Assembly: GCF_015354505.1 (NCBI RefSeq)
Contig: NZ_JACAFP010000018.1
Location: 3,551-39,684 of the forward strand
From: Microbacterium sp. UFMG61
Lineage (GTDB): Bacteria; Actinomycetota; Actinomycetes; Actinomycetales; Microbacteriaceae
Length of the DNA: 36,134 nucleotides
Direction of reading: 5' to 3'
Shown here one piece after another: positions 20,619 through 28,969 of the stretch. Made by a program: the position numbers and the translations under genes. How positions within the stretch are numbered: the stretch's first letter is position 1; every line of letters begins with the position of its first letter. The notes under the pieces are model-generated. The model worked only from the letters and a program-made list of their open reading frames with translations. It made no database searches and had not been told where the DNA came from.

Positions 20619-23138
20619 TCAGTCGCGGATCGTCGCGCCGAAGCGCTCGGCGGCGACGGCGACGCCGGCGAGCTTCGCCTCCGTGGCCTCGGCCGCGGTG
20701 AGCGTGCGATCGTCGGCGCGGAAACGCAGCGCGAAGGTCAGGCTCTTCGATCCCTCGGGCAGGCCGTCACCCCGGTAGTCGTCGACGAGGCGCACCGACT
20801 CGAGCAGGTCGCCAGCACCCTCGCTCAGCGCCGCGCGGATCTCTCCTGCCGGCACGTCGGCACCCACGACGAGCGAGACGTCCTGCGTGGCGGCGGGGAA
20901 GGTCGACAGCGATGCCGCGACGGCCCGCTGACCGGCGAGGGCGAGGATGCCGTCGAGGTCGAGCTCGAGCACCGTGGCGCGTCCGGGAAGATCAGCACCG
21001 GCCGAGACATCGGGGTGGAGCTCTCCGATGTATCCGACCTCGACGTGACCGACGCTCAGCACGCCGGTGCGGCCCGGGTGCAGCGCGGCACGCGAGGACT
21101 GGACGATGTCGATGTCGACTCCGGCGGCTTCTCCGATCACCCGCACGGCGTCGATCGCATCCGACAGTCCGGCCGGCTCTGCGGCCCGGCCGGGCTGACG
21201 GGCCACGACGTTGCCCGTCAGCAGCACGGCGACGTGGCGGTGCTGCGGCGGGATCGACGCGTTGAGCTCGGCGAGGGTCTCGTCGCTCGGACGAGCGCCC
21301 AGCGGCGGAACCTCGGCGGTGCCGTACTCGACGCCGGGCTCGGGCAAGAAGACCACACCGGTTTCGAACAGCGCCAGATCCGTGAGGCCCCGCGAGATGT
21401 TGCGGTGCGCGATCTGCAGGAGACCCGGGATCAACGAGCGGCGCAGGAACGGCGCCGATCCGTCGAGGGGGTTGGCCAGGCGGATGCTCGGCAGATGCTC
21501 GCCCGATGCCGAGCCGTGGCGATCGTTCTCGGCCTCGGTCGTGAACGGGAACGAGGGCGTCTCTACGAAGCCGGCGGCCGCGAGTGCGTTCGCGACGCGG
21601 CGGCGCCCCTGCTGGTGCATCGTGAGGCCGCGGCCCGACGGCGGGGTCGGCAGCACCGAGGGAATGCGGTCGAGGCCGTGGATGCGCGCGACCTCCTCGG
21701 CGAGAGACCACTTGTCGGTGAGGTCGGGACGCCACGTCGGCGGGATGACGGTCCAACCGTCCTGTGTACCGGAGCCGGCCGAGGGGCTGACCTCGGCACC
21801 GATCATCGTCAGTGCGCTCTCGATCTCGGCATCCGAGTAGTCGACACCGATGAGCCCCTGCACGAAGCCCGTGGGCAGTTCGATGTCGGCGACGAAGACC
21901 TCGGCGAACAGCGCGCCTCCCTCGTCGGTCAGCGTTCCCCCCGCGAGTTCGACCATCAGATCGGCGGCGCGACGAGCCGCGACGAACGGGATCAGCGGAT
22001 CGACGCCGCGCTCGAAGCGCTTGGAGGCCTCGCTGGGAAGCTTGTGACGGCGAGCGGTGCGGGCGATCGTCACGGGATCGAAGGTCGCCGCCTCGATGAG
22101 CACGTTCTGCGTCGTGTCGCTCATCTCGGTGGTGCCGCCACCCATGACGCCGGCGAGACCGATAGGCCCCGAGTCGTCGGTGATCAGCAGGTCCTCGACG
22201 TGGAGCTTACGCTCCTGCCCGTCGAGTGTGGTCATCTTCTCGCCCGGGGTCGCGCGTCGCACCGTGATGCCACCGGCGAGCCGGTCGAGGTCGTAGCCGT
22301 GCAGGGGCTGTCCGAGTTCGAGCATCACGTAGTTGGTGATGTCGATCAGGATGCCGAGCGAGCGCATGCCGGCGAGCGACAGGCGCGCGATCATCCACGG
22401 CGGTGTCGGGCGCGCGGGGTCGACCCCGCGCACGACGCGGGTCACGAACTCGCTGGCCCCCACCCGGCCGCGCACCGGCGCGGTGTCGTCGATGATCGCG
22501 GTGTGGCCCGATCCGGGCTGCAGCTCGGCGAAATCCCGCTCGGCCGGGTCGCGGAAGGCCGCACCCGTGGCGTGCGAGTACTCGCGAGCCACGCCGCGCA
22601 GCGAGAACGCGTATCCGCGGTCGGGCGTGACGTTGATCTCGACAGCGACGTCGTCGAGCCCGAGCAGGGAGATCGCGTCGGTGCCGACCGGCGCGTCGAT
22701 ACCGAGGTCGGCCAACACCAGGATGCCGTTGTGCTCGTCGCCGAGCCCCAGCTCGCGAGCCGAGGCGATCATGCCGTCGGACACGTGCCCGTAGGTCTTG
22801 CGCGCGGCGATCGGGAAGGGACCGGGCAGCACGGCGCCGGGCAGGGTCACGACGACCTTGTCTCCCGCGACGAAGTTGTGCGCACCGCAGACGATGCCGC
22901 GAACGCCACCGTGTTCCTCGCCGACATCGACCTGGCACCAGTTGATCGTCTTGCCGTTCGACTGGGGCTCCGGCTCGAGCGAGACGACCTGACCGACGAC
23001 CACGGGTCCCGAGATCTCGAAACCGTGGATGTCCTCTTCTTCGAAGCCGACGGACACCATCGCTTCGAAGACATCGTCGGGCGAGGCATCCTCCGCCAGA
23101 TCGACGTACTCACGCAGCCACGAAAGAGGGACGCGCAT
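20619..23138 (-). CDS. pheT: Phenylalanine--tRNA ligase beta subunit
   Basis: An 839-residue subunit of the alpha2-beta2 PheRS. From the N-terminus MRVPLSWLREYVDL it has a tRNA-binding (EMAP-like) domain at about 40-155. A B3/B4 editing region contains YVMLELGQPLHGYDL. The B5 domain lies in the middle (PTGFVQGLIGVDYSDAEIE). The class II-like core contains PPTWRPDLTDKWSLAEEVARIHGLDRIP. The last 95 residues form an FDX-ACB anticodon-binding domain (FPAATQDVSLVVGADVP). Length is normal. ATG 23138 overlaps the pheS stop as TGATG; the reading frame stays open further upstream only as a shadow of pheS. It is followed by the toxin-antitoxin palindrome. Confidence 0.98.
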   Translation of the reverse strand: MRVPLSWLREYVDLAEDASPDDVFEAMVSVGFEEEDIHGFEISGPVVVGQVVSLEPEPQSNGKTINWCQVDVGEEHGGVRGIVCGAHNFVAGDKVVVTLPGAVLPGPFPIAARKTYGHVSDGMIASARELGLGDEHNGILVLADLGIDAPVGTDAISLLGLDDVAVEINVTPDRGYAFSLRGVAREYSHATGAAFRDPAERDFAELQPGSGHTAIIDDTAPVRGRVGASEFVTRVVRGVDPARPTPPWMIARLSLAGMRSLGILIDITNYVMLELGQPLHGYDLDRLAGGITVRRATPGEKMTTLDGQERKLHVEDLLITDDSGPIGLAGVMGGGTTEMSDTTQNVLIEAATFDPVTIARTARRHKLPSEASKRFERGVDPLIPFVAARRAADLMVELAGGTLTDEGGALFAEVFVADIELPTGFVQGLIGVDYSDAEIESALTMIGAEVSPSAGSGTQDGWTVIPPTWRPDLTDKWSLAEEVARIHGLDRIPSVLPTPPSGRGLTMHQQGRRRVANALAAAGFVETPSFPFTTEAENDRHGSASGEHLPSIRLANPLDGSAPFLRRSLIPGLLQIAHRNISRGLTDLALFETGVVFLPEPGVEYGTAEVPPLGARPSDETLAELNASIPPQHRHVAVLLTGNVVARQPGRAAEPAGLSDAIDAVRVIGEAAGVDIDIVQSSRAALHPGRTGVLSVGHVEVGYIGELHPDVSAGADLPGRATVLELDLDGILALAGQRAVAASLSTFPAATQDVSLVVGADVPAGEIRAALSEGAGDLLESVRLVDDYRGDGLPEGSKSLTFALRFRADDRTLTAAEATEAKLAGVAVAAERFGATIRD

Positions 23139-24178
23139 CACACCACCATCCCGTACTGCTCGCTGAACCGGACATCGCCCTCGGCCATGTCCCTCATGTC
23201 CTGGACATCGCTGCGGAACATGAGTGCCCGCTCGACGCCCATGCCGAAGGCGAAGCCGCTGTAGACATCGGGGTCGATGCCCGCGGCGCGCAGCACATTG
23301 GGATTGACCATTCCGCAGCCGCCCCACTCGATCCAGCGCGCGCCGCCCTTGAAGGTCGGGTGCCACAGGTCGAGCTCGGCGGACGGCTCGGTGAAGGGGA
23401 AGAAGTTCGTGCGGAAGCGCGTCTTCGCCTCGGGCCCGAAGAGCTGTCGGGCGACGTGGTCGAGGGTGCCCTTGAGGTGCGCCATCGAGATGCCCTTGTC
23501 GATCACGAGTCCCTCGAACTGCGTGAACACCGGCAGGTGCGTCGCGTCGAACTCGTCGGTGCGGTACACCCGGCCCGGGCAGAGCACGTAGATCGGCACG
23601 TCGCGGTCGAGCATCGAGCGCACCTGCACGGGACTCGTGTGCGTGCGCATCACGAGGTGACGCGAGGCGGGGTCGACGTAGAAGGTGTCCTGCTCCTGGC
23701 GAGCGGGGTGATCGACGTCGAAGTTCAGCGCATCGAAGTTGAACCACTCGTGCTCGAGTTCGGGCCCCTCGGCGATCTCCCACCCCATGCCGACGAAGAT
23801 GTCGGAGATCTGCTCGCTGAGCAGGGTGAGCGGATGCCGGGCGCCGACGCGCGTGCGAGAGGACACGGCGGTGATGTCGACCCGCTCGGCGTCGAGACGC
23901 GCGGCGACCTCCGCTGCGGCGAGCTCGGCCTCCTTGGCCGCCAGTGCCTTCGTGACCTGGCCGCGGCCCTGACCGACGAGCTTGCCGAACGCCGCCTTGT
24001 TCTCGGGGGCGACCCGACGCATCGACGCGTTGAGGACGGCCAGTGGCGATCCGTCGGCGACATGCGCTGCGCGGGCCGCTTTCAGCTCGGCGGTGTCGCG
24101 TGCCGCGGCGATGGCGTCGAGCGCCGCCGCGACAGCGGCTTCGACCGCTTCCGGGGTGATTTCGAGTGACTCAGACAC
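23138..24178 (-). CDS. pheS: Phenylalanine--tRNA ligase alpha subunit
   Basis: A 346-residue catalytic subunit of PheRS. The N-terminal 100 residues form the coiled-coil tRNA-contacting arm, rich in Ala/Glu. Motif 1 is near HPLTLLSEQISDIFVGMGWE. Motif 2 is GRVYRTDEFDATHLPVFTQFEG. Motif 3 is FGMGVERAL at about 318-326. The start GTG 24178 has no Shine-Dalgarno; TAGACT lies 8 nt upstream, consistent with a leaderless message. The hairpin ending the glu operon begins only 13 bp upstream, so pheST must have this very compact promoter or rely on read-through. Confidence 0.98.
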   Translation of the reverse strand: MSESLEITPEAVEAAVAAALDAIAAARDTAELKAARAAHVADGSPLAVLNASMRRVAPENKAAFGKLVGQGRGQVTKALAAKEAELAAAEVAARLDAERVDITAVSSRTRVGARHPLTLLSEQISDIFVGMGWEIAEGPELEHEWFNFDALNFDVDHPARQEQDTFYVDPASRHLVMRTHTSPVQVRSMLDRDVPIYVLCPGRVYRTDEFDATHLPVFTQFEGLVIDKGISMAHLKGTLDHVARQLFGPEAKTRFRTNFFPFTEPSAELDLWHPTFKGGARWIEWGGCGMVNPNVLRAAGIDPDVYSGFAFGMGVERALMFRSDVQDMRDMAEGDVRFSEQYGMVV

Positions 24179-24186
24179 GAGATAGG

Positions 24187-24192
24187 AGTCTA
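24187..24192 (-). promoter_or_regulatory. -10 element TAGACT before pheS
   Basis: TAGACT on the minus strand ends 8 nt before the pheS GTG. It touches the base of the glu terminator hairpin (24192-24221), so its -35 zone would lie inside the hairpin. No consensus -35 is seen. Confidence 0.45.
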
Positions 24193-24221
24193 CCGGCGCG
24201 AGGCGGACGCCCCGCGCCGGT
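24192..24221 (-). terminator. Terminator of the gluABCD operon
   Basis: Perfect 9-bp stem ACCGGCGCG/CGCGCCGGT with a 12-base loop, six bases after the gluD stop codon. There is no T-run. Confidence 0.7.
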
Positions 24222-24227
24222 CAGACG

Positions 24228-25214
24228 TCACTTCGGGCCTGAGCCGTCACCGCCGCCGGAGCCGCCGCCGTCGCCGGCTGTGTGGTCAGCTCCTCCGCCG
24301 AGCCCTCCGATGCCGCCGCCGAGACCGCTGCCCCCTCGCTGCAGAGTGATGAGCTCCGTGTCGGTGCCGTCCTCATGCTGACGAGGGTCGTCGGCGGCGC
24401 GGATGGCCTGGACCTTGGGCGAACGTCGCGTCTTGATCTCCACCCACCGTGCGATCCCCGACAGGATCAGGCACATGATGATGTAGATGCCGCCGATCAC
24501 GAACGCGGACTGCAGCACAGGGCGTCCCTGCTGCGAGGTGAGCTGCTTCGCGAAGTACAGAAGTTCCGGGTAGGTGATGATGAAGCCGAGTGCCGTGTCC
24601 TTCAGAGTGACGACGAGCTGAGCGACGATCACGGGGAGCATCGCCCTGATCGCCTGCGGCAGCAGGATCAGCCCCATCACACCGCTCTTGCGCAGACCGA
24701 TCGCGAAACCGGCTTCCTTCTGGCCGCGCGGCAGCGACTCGACGCCGGCGCGCAGCACCTCGGCGAGCACAGAGCCGTTGTAGGCCATGAGAGCGAGGAC
24801 GACGGCCCAGTACGGGTCCATCTTGACGCCGATGACCGGCAGGCCGTAGTACAGCAGCATCATCAGAACGAGCACCGGAACGGCCCGGAAGACCTCCGTG
24901 AAGACGGTCACCGGCACCCGCACCCATGCGTGGTCCGACAGCCGCCCGATCGCGAGCACGAAACCGACGATCAGGCTGAATCCGGCGGCCGCGGCGAACG
25001 CGGCGAGCGTGCGCCCGAGAGCCTCGAAGATCTGCTCCCACACGGCGCTGAAAGTGAAGACGTACCAACGAGAGGCGTCGAACTGGCCGCTCTCGTAGAA
25101 CCGGTAGCCGATGAAACCGAGCAGGAGGAGCACGACGATGACCGTCGCGACACCGAGGAGCCGGTTGCGAAGGATCGCCTTGGGACCGGGGACGTCGTAC
25201 AGGACGGAAGTCAT
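24228..25214 (-). CDS. gluD: Glutamate-type ABC transporter permease GluD
   Basis: A 328-residue inner-membrane permease of the polar amino acid (HisM/GlnP) family. An N-terminal cytosolic stretch precedes the first helix (about 20-38); further helices lie near 65-95, 110-140 and 160-175 and in the C-terminal half. The EAA motif that docks on the ATPase is AFAIGLRKSGVMGLILLPQA-like, near 190-215. The C-terminus has about 60 hydrophilic residues ending in an unusual Gly-rich tail of about 35 residues (GGGIGGLGGG, GGGSGGGDGSG). ATG 25214 overlaps the gluC stop as ATGA. With GluA, GluB and GluC it makes a complete importer; the assignment to glutamate follows similarity to the Corynebacterium gluABCD order. 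Confidence 0.92.
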   Translation of the reverse strand: MTSVLYDVPGPKAILRNRLLGVATVIVVLLLLGFIGYRFYESGQFDASRWYVFTFSAVWEQIFEALGRTLAAFAAAAGFSLIVGFVLAIGRLSDHAWVRVPVTVFTEVFRAVPVLVLMMLLYYGLPVIGVKMDPYWAVVLALMAYNGSVLAEVLRAGVESLPRGQKEAGFAIGLRKSGVMGLILLPQAIRAMLPVIVAQLVVTLKDTALGFIITYPELLYFAKQLTSQQGRPVLQSAFVIGGIYIIMCLILSGIARWVEIKTRRSPKVQAIRAADDPRQHEDGTDTELITLQRGGSGLGGGIGGLGGGADHTAGDGGGSGGGDGSGPK

Positions 25215-25858
25215 CGCGCGATCCTCCACTTGTTCTCGAGATAGCGCTGGAGCCAGCTGAGCAGCAGCACGAGGGCGACGAAGATGGCGGCGACCCAGAG
25301 CAGGACGACGAGGGCGTTCTCTCCGCGCTCGCTGAGATAGGAGCGGATGGCCCCGAGCTCGAGCACGGAGAAGCCCGCGGCCACGGTCGTGTTCTTGAGC
25401 AGCGCGATGAAGACGCTCATCATCGGCGGCACGACCGAGCGGAAGGCCTGCGGCAGCACGACGAGAGTCATCACCTGGCCGAACGGGAGACCGATCGCGC
25501 GGGCCGCTTCGGCCTGTCCGACGGGGACGGTGTTGATTCCGGCGCGAAGCACCTCGGCGACGTACGTGGCCGTGTAGATGCCGATCGCGAGGATGCCCAG
25601 AACCGTGGTGCTCAGCTTCGGCAGGCCCAACTGGGGGTAGCCGAAGATGAAGAAGAAGAAGACGAGGGTCAGCGGGGTGTTGCGGATCAGGTTGACGTAG
25701 ACCGTCCCGACGCCGCGGGCGATCGGGATGGGCGAGACGCGCATGGCCCCGACGATGATCCCGATGACGAGCGCGAGCACTGCGCCGCCGGCGAAGATCA
25801 TCAGGGTGTTGCCGAGCGCTCGTCCCCAGAGATCGGTGTTGCCGAAGATGACGTCCAC
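25211..25858 (-). CDS. gluC: Glutamate-type ABC transporter permease GluC
   Basis: A 215-residue permease of the polar amino acid ABC family. Helices are near 15-40, 55-75, 82-100 and 185-205. The EAA loop is EAARAIGLPFGQVMTLVVLP at about 117-136, the contact site for GluA. RNTPLTLVFFFFIFGYPQLG is a family hallmark. GTG 25858 has GGGGAGGG four bases upstream, a strong site. It follows gluB after a 63-bp gap holding a hairpin and overlaps gluD by ATGA. It pairs with GluD as a heterodimeric channel. Confidence 0.93.
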   Translation of the reverse strand: MDVIFGNTDLWGRALGNTLMIFAGGAVLALVIGIIVGAMRVSPIPIARGVGTVYVNLIRNTPLTLVFFFFIFGYPQLGLPKLSTTVLGILAIGIYTATYVAEVLRAGINTVPVGQAEAARAIGLPFGQVMTLVVLPQAFRSVVPPMMSVFIALLKNTTVAAGFSVLELGAIRSYLSERGENALVVLLWVAAIFVALVLLLSWLQRYLENKWRIAR

Positions 25859-25884
25859 GCCGCCCTCCCCTTCATGAGTGTGAG

Positions 25885-25914
25885 GAGGGGGCGGCTCGGA
25901 TGGGCCGCCCCCTC
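25885..25914 (-). terminator. Intra-operon hairpin between gluB and gluC
   Basis: Perfect 11-bp GC stem (25885-25895 with 25904-25914) and an 8-base loop in the 63-bp gap after the binding-protein gene. Such hairpins act as partial terminators or mRNA stabilisers that raise binding-protein level over permease level. Confidence 0.65.
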
Positions 25915-25921
25915 GGGTAGA

Positions 25922-26827
25922 TCAGTCGACTGCGGGCTGGCTGACTTCGATGCCCGACGATCCGAGGTTCGCGTCGAAGATCGCCTGCCAGATGTCGCCG
26001 CCGTCGGTGAACAGCGTGTTGATGTGCTCCTGCAGAGCAGCGTCATCCTTCGCGAGGCCGACGCCGTAGCGCTCCTCGGTGAACGGCTCGCCGACGACCT
26101 TGAGGTTGTCGGGGTCCTGGGCCGCGTATCCGATCAGGATGGCCTGGTCGGTGGTGACCGCCTGGACCTCGCCCGAGAGAAGCGCCTCGACGCATGCCGA
26201 GTAGAGGTCGAACTCCTTGGTGGGGACCTCCGGGTAGTTGGTCCGGATGTTCTGGATCGGGGTCGAACCCGTGGCCGAGCACACCGTGGTGTCGGGTCCC
26301 AGGTCGGCTTCGCTCTCGATGTCGCTGTCCGTGCCGACGAGCAGGCCCTGACCCGTGATGAAGTACGGACCGGCGAAGGCGATCTGCTCCTTGCGCTTGT
26401 CGGTGATCGAGTACGTGCCGACGTAGTAGTCGATGTCGCCGTTCACGATCGCCTGCTCGCGGTTCGCGGAGGCGATCGCCTTGAACTCGATCTTGTCCTC
26501 GTCGTAGCCGAGCGAGGCCGCGATCCACCGCGCGATGTCCACGTCGAAGCCGGTGCGCTCGTCGGTCGTGACATCGAGGTAGCCGAGACCGGGCTGGTCT
26601 TCCTTGACCCCGATGACGACCTTGTCGCGCTCTTGGATGGTGTCGAACGTCGGGCTGCCCTCGAGCTGCACGTCGCTGGCGACCTCGAACCACGTCGAGT
26701 CCTCGCCGCCCTCGTCGCCACCGGTGCCTCCGCCGGGGTTGGACGGGCTGCCGCTGTTGCAGGCGGTCAGGGCGAGCAGCGCTGCTGCCGCGATCCCGAT
26801 TCCTGCCAGTGTCCGTGTGCGTCGCAT
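25922..26827 (-). CDS. gluB: Glutamate-type ABC transporter substrate-binding lipoprotein GluB
   Basis: A 301-residue secreted lipoprotein of the family 3 amino-acid-binding proteins. Residues 1-22 are a signal peptide ending in the lipobox LTAC, with C23 lipidated. A flexible Gly/Ser/Pro/Asp linker follows to about residue 45. The binding domain contains RTGFDVDIARWIAASLGYD and REQAIVNGDIDYYVGTYSIT, which hold the family's ligand-contact Asp and Arg-type positions. It captures the amino acid outside the membrane and delivers it to GluCD. AAGGAG lies 8 nt before ATG 26827. It sits 61 bp after gluA and just before the attenuating hairpin. Confidence 0.95.
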   Translation of the reverse strand: MRRTRTLAGIGIAAAALLALTACNSGSPSNPGGGTGGDEGGEDSTWFEVASDVQLEGSPTFDTIQERDKVVIGVKEDQPGLGYLDVTTDERTGFDVDIARWIAASLGYDEDKIEFKAIASANREQAIVNGDIDYYVGTYSITDKRKEQIAFAGPYFITGQGLLVGTDSDIESEADLGPDTTVCSATGSTPIQNIRTNYPEVPTKEFDLYSACVEALLSGEVQAVTTDQAILIGYAAQDPDNLKVVGEPFTEERYGVGLAKDDAALQEHINTLFTDGGDIWQAIFDANLGSSGIEVSQPAVD

Positions 26828-26888
26828 GTGCGTCTCCTTCGTGTGCTGTGTGTGCAGGGTCTGTGAGTCCTGGTGCGGACGGGTTCTG

Positions 26889-27635
26889 TCAGTGCGTGAG
26901 GAGCTTCGAGAGGAAGTCCTTGGCGCGGTCGCTCTTCGGCGCCGTGAAGAACTCCTCGGGAGTCGCCTCCTCCACGATGCGACCGTCGGCCATGAAGACG
27001 ACCCGGTTCGCCGCCTTCCGGGCGAAGCCCATCTCGTGCGTCACGACGATCATGGTCATGCCGTCGCGGGCGAGCTCGACCATGACGTCGAGCACCTCGT
27101 TGATCATCTCGGGGTCGAGCGCACTCGTCGGCTCGTCGAACAGCATGACCTTGGGCTGCATGGCCAGGGCACGGGCGATCGCCACGCGCTGCTGCTGTCC
27201 GCCGGAGAGCTGTGCGGGCAGCTTCGACGCCTGCTGGGCGACGCCCACGCGCTCGAGCAGGGTCATCGCCTCCTTCTCGGCATCCGCCTTCTTCATGCCA
27301 CGGACCTTGATGGGCCCGAGGGTCACATTCTCGAGGATCGTCAGATGCGCGAACAGGTTGAACGACTGGAAGACCATTCCGACGTCGGCGCGAAGATGCG
27401 CGAGGCCTTTGCCCTCGGCAGGGAGCGCCTTGCCGTCGATGCTGATCGTGCCGCTCGTGATCGTCTCGAGTCGGTTGATCGTGCGACACAGGGTCGACTT
27501 CCCGGAACCGGACGGACCGATCACGACGACGACCTCACCGGCGTTCACGGTGAGATCGATATCCGTGAGCGCCTGGAAGTCGCCATAGTGCTTCTGCACG
27601 TTGTCCACCACGACGAGGGGCTTGCCAGAGGTCAT
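26889..27635 (-). CDS. gluA: Glutamate-type ABC transporter ATP-binding protein GluA
   Basis: A 248-residue ATPase that powers the GluBCD importer. Walker [10 protein letters not shown] is at 40-48, the Q-loop at 90 (MVFQSFNLF), the ABC signature LSGGQQQR at 143-150, Walker B VMLFDEP at 163-169 and the switch histidine in [10 protein letters not shown]. Two ATGs in tandem are possible; 27635 is preferred since GGAG is 5 nt from it but only 2 nt from 27638. First gene of the operon. A weak promoter is proposed about 55 bp upstream. Signature and length match the GlnQ/GluA class. Confidence 0.96.
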   Translation of the reverse strand: MTSGKPLVVVDNVQKHYGDFQALTDIDLTVNAGEVVVVIGPSGSGKSTLCRTINRLETITSGTISIDGKALPAEGKGLAHLRADVGMVFQSFNLFAHLTILENVTLGPIKVRGMKKADAEKEAMTLLERVGVAQQASKLPAQLSGGQQQRVAIARALAMQPKVMLFDEPTSALDPEMINEVLDVMVELARDGMTMIVVTHEMGFARKAANRVVFMADGRIVEEATPEEFFTAPKSDRAKDFLSKLLTH

Positions 27636-27687
27636 CATTGCTCCAAACTACCCAGGCGATCGGATCGCCTCCAGGCAGACTCTTCGA

Positions 27688-27716
27688 GATTTACACGTTC
27701 GTAATGGCGGGTACAA
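27688..27716 (-). promoter_or_regulatory. Possible promoter of gluABCD
   Basis: Minus-strand TTGTAC (27711-27716) and TAAATC (27688-27693) are 17 bp apart in an AT-rich patch, about 55 bp before gluA. Each box is only a partial match to consensus. Confidence 0.4.
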
Positions 27717-27991
27717 GTGGGTGGTGTCCGAGAGACGGAGTGCCCCACGGTCCGCCCCCGCGAACCGTGGGGGCGTTCCTGCCGTCTCGCTCCTCCCCCG
27801 AGGGATACGGAACGGCAAGCCTCCGATCGGATGCGATCACCGTCCGACTCGAGCGAAGAGCCGAGCATCCACCTGCATGAAGGGCGAATGCTCTGTGGCA
27901 TCTGAATTCTCCGTCGAACCGTCTGCGATCGATCCCCACATTGTCAGAGGCCGCCGCCGGGACGAGAGCTTCTTGAGGATATCTTGAGGGC
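27717..27991. other. Intergenic region between gluA and the TAXI gene, with a hairpin
   Basis: This stretch has no credible gene. It contains a 9-bp perfect stem CCCCACGGT/ACCGTGGGG (27743-27751 with 27764-27772), wrapped by GAGACGG/CCGTCTC at about 27732 and 27781. This could terminate transcription from the TAXI operon. Immediately past the TAXI stop lies a short direct repeat, listed separately. Confidence 0.5.
27971..27989. repeat. Direct repeat TCTTGAGG x2, 11-bp period
   Basis: TCTTGAGG at 27971-27978 and 27982-27989 start 11 bp apart, one helical turn, as is typical of OmpR-family operators. It lies just beyond the stop codon of the TAXI gene, in the same locus as an OmpR-type regulator. 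The functional meaning is inference. Confidence 0.4.
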
Positions 27992-28969
27992 TCAGTCGCG
28001 CTGCGCTCGGTAGTACTCGACGGCTCCGGGATGCAGCGGTACGGGGCCGGTGAAGATCGCCTGGGTCCTGTCGAGCAGCGCCGCCATCGGGACCCGTTCG
28101 GCGAGGCGGATGCGCGCGTCGAACAGTCCGGCCACCACGTCGCGCACCACACCCGGAGGGGTGCTCGCGGAGGTGACGAGGTAGTTCGGTACCGCCAGCG
28201 TGGTCGTCGACTCGTCCAGTCGGTAGAGGCCGACCGGCAGGTCGGAGGAGCGATAGGCATCGGAGTGACGTCGGTTCACCTCGTCGACCCAGCTCTGCTC
28301 GATGGGCAGCAACCGCACCGGCACCTCCTCCGAGAGATCTGCGATTCCGGGGGTCGGGATTCCTCCGACCCAGAAGAACGCGTCGATCTCCGATCGTTCC
28401 AGAGCCTCGATCGACTCGGCGAGGTCGAGTCGGCGATCCTGCAGTGAGGCGACATCGACTCCGGCCGCGTCGAGCACACGATCGGCGATCACATTGACCC
28501 CCGAGTTCTCCGCGCCGAGCGAGACGGTGCGGCCCGGGAGATCGGCGATCCCGTGGATGTCCGACTCTCCCCGCACGACCACGTGCAGATACTCGTCGTA
28601 GAGGCGCGCGACGGCCTGGACGGCGAGAGGCTCGTCGAAGGATCCCGCGCCGGCCACGGCATCCGCCGCCGCATCCCCCTGGGCGAAACCGACGAGGGCC
28701 TCCCCCGACTCCACCCTCAGCAGGTTGTCGACCGAGCCCGCGGTCTCTTCGACCACGAACGGCACATCGAGCGAGGTCGACAGCTCATCGGCGAGACTCT
28801 CGCCGTACGCGAAGTACACCCCGTCTGCGCCTCCGCCGGCGACCGCGTGGTCGCCGTCCGTCCACTCCGCCGAACGACCCGCGCAGGCGGTCATCGACGC
28901 GACCACCCCCGCGATCATCACCGCGGCAACCAGTCGTCGGAAGCTCGGCATCCGCCCCCTCCGGTTCAT
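27992..28969 (-). CDS. TAXI family solute-binding lipoprotein
   Basis: A 325-residue TRAP-associated extracytoplasmic (TAXI) binding protein. The signal peptide ends in the lipobox SMTAC with C29 lipidated. The mature part opens GGADGVYFAYGESLADEL and has VEETAGSVDNLLRVESGEALVGFAQGD, then LPGRTVSLGAENSGVNVIADRVLD, then DAFFWVGGIPTPGIADL, all standard TAXI blocks. Family members bind small organic acids or amino acids for TRAP transporters. No TRAP membrane subunit is encoded beside it. Instead its ATG overlaps the stop of a histidine kinase gene (ATGA), which suggests that it presents a ligand to the kinase rather than to a transporter. Ligand unknown. Confidence 0.9.
   Translation of the reverse strand: MNRRGRMPSFRRLVAAVMIAGVVASMTACAGRSAEWTDGDHAVAGGGADGVYFAYGESLADELSTSLDVPFVVEETAGSVDNLLRVESGEALVGFAQGDAAADAVAGAGSFDEPLAVQAVARLYDEYLHVVVRGESDIHGIADLPGRTVSLGAENSGVNVIADRVLDAAGVDVASLQDRRLDLAESIEALERSEIDAFFWVGGIPTPGIADLSEEVPVRLLPIEQSWVDEVNRRHSDAYRSSDLPVGLYRLDESTTTLAVPNYLVTSASTPPGVVRDVVAGLFDARIRLAERVPMAALLDRTQAIFTGPVPLHPGAVEYYRAQRD

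Noticed and set aside
19962..23264. 1100-codon plus-strand open frame opposite the toxin-antitoxin genes and pheT
   Set aside because: Antisense to four well-supported genes; composition is typical of GC-rich shadow frames.
20619..23783. 1054-codon form of pheT
   Set aside because: The extension reads pheS out of frame; PheT clearly begins MRVPLSWLREYVDL at 23138.
27721..27790. Hairpin region considered as a tRNA or riboswitch before gluA
   Set aside because: No tRNA cloverleaf, no T-loop GTTCRA and no known aptamer consensus; a plain hairpin is enough.
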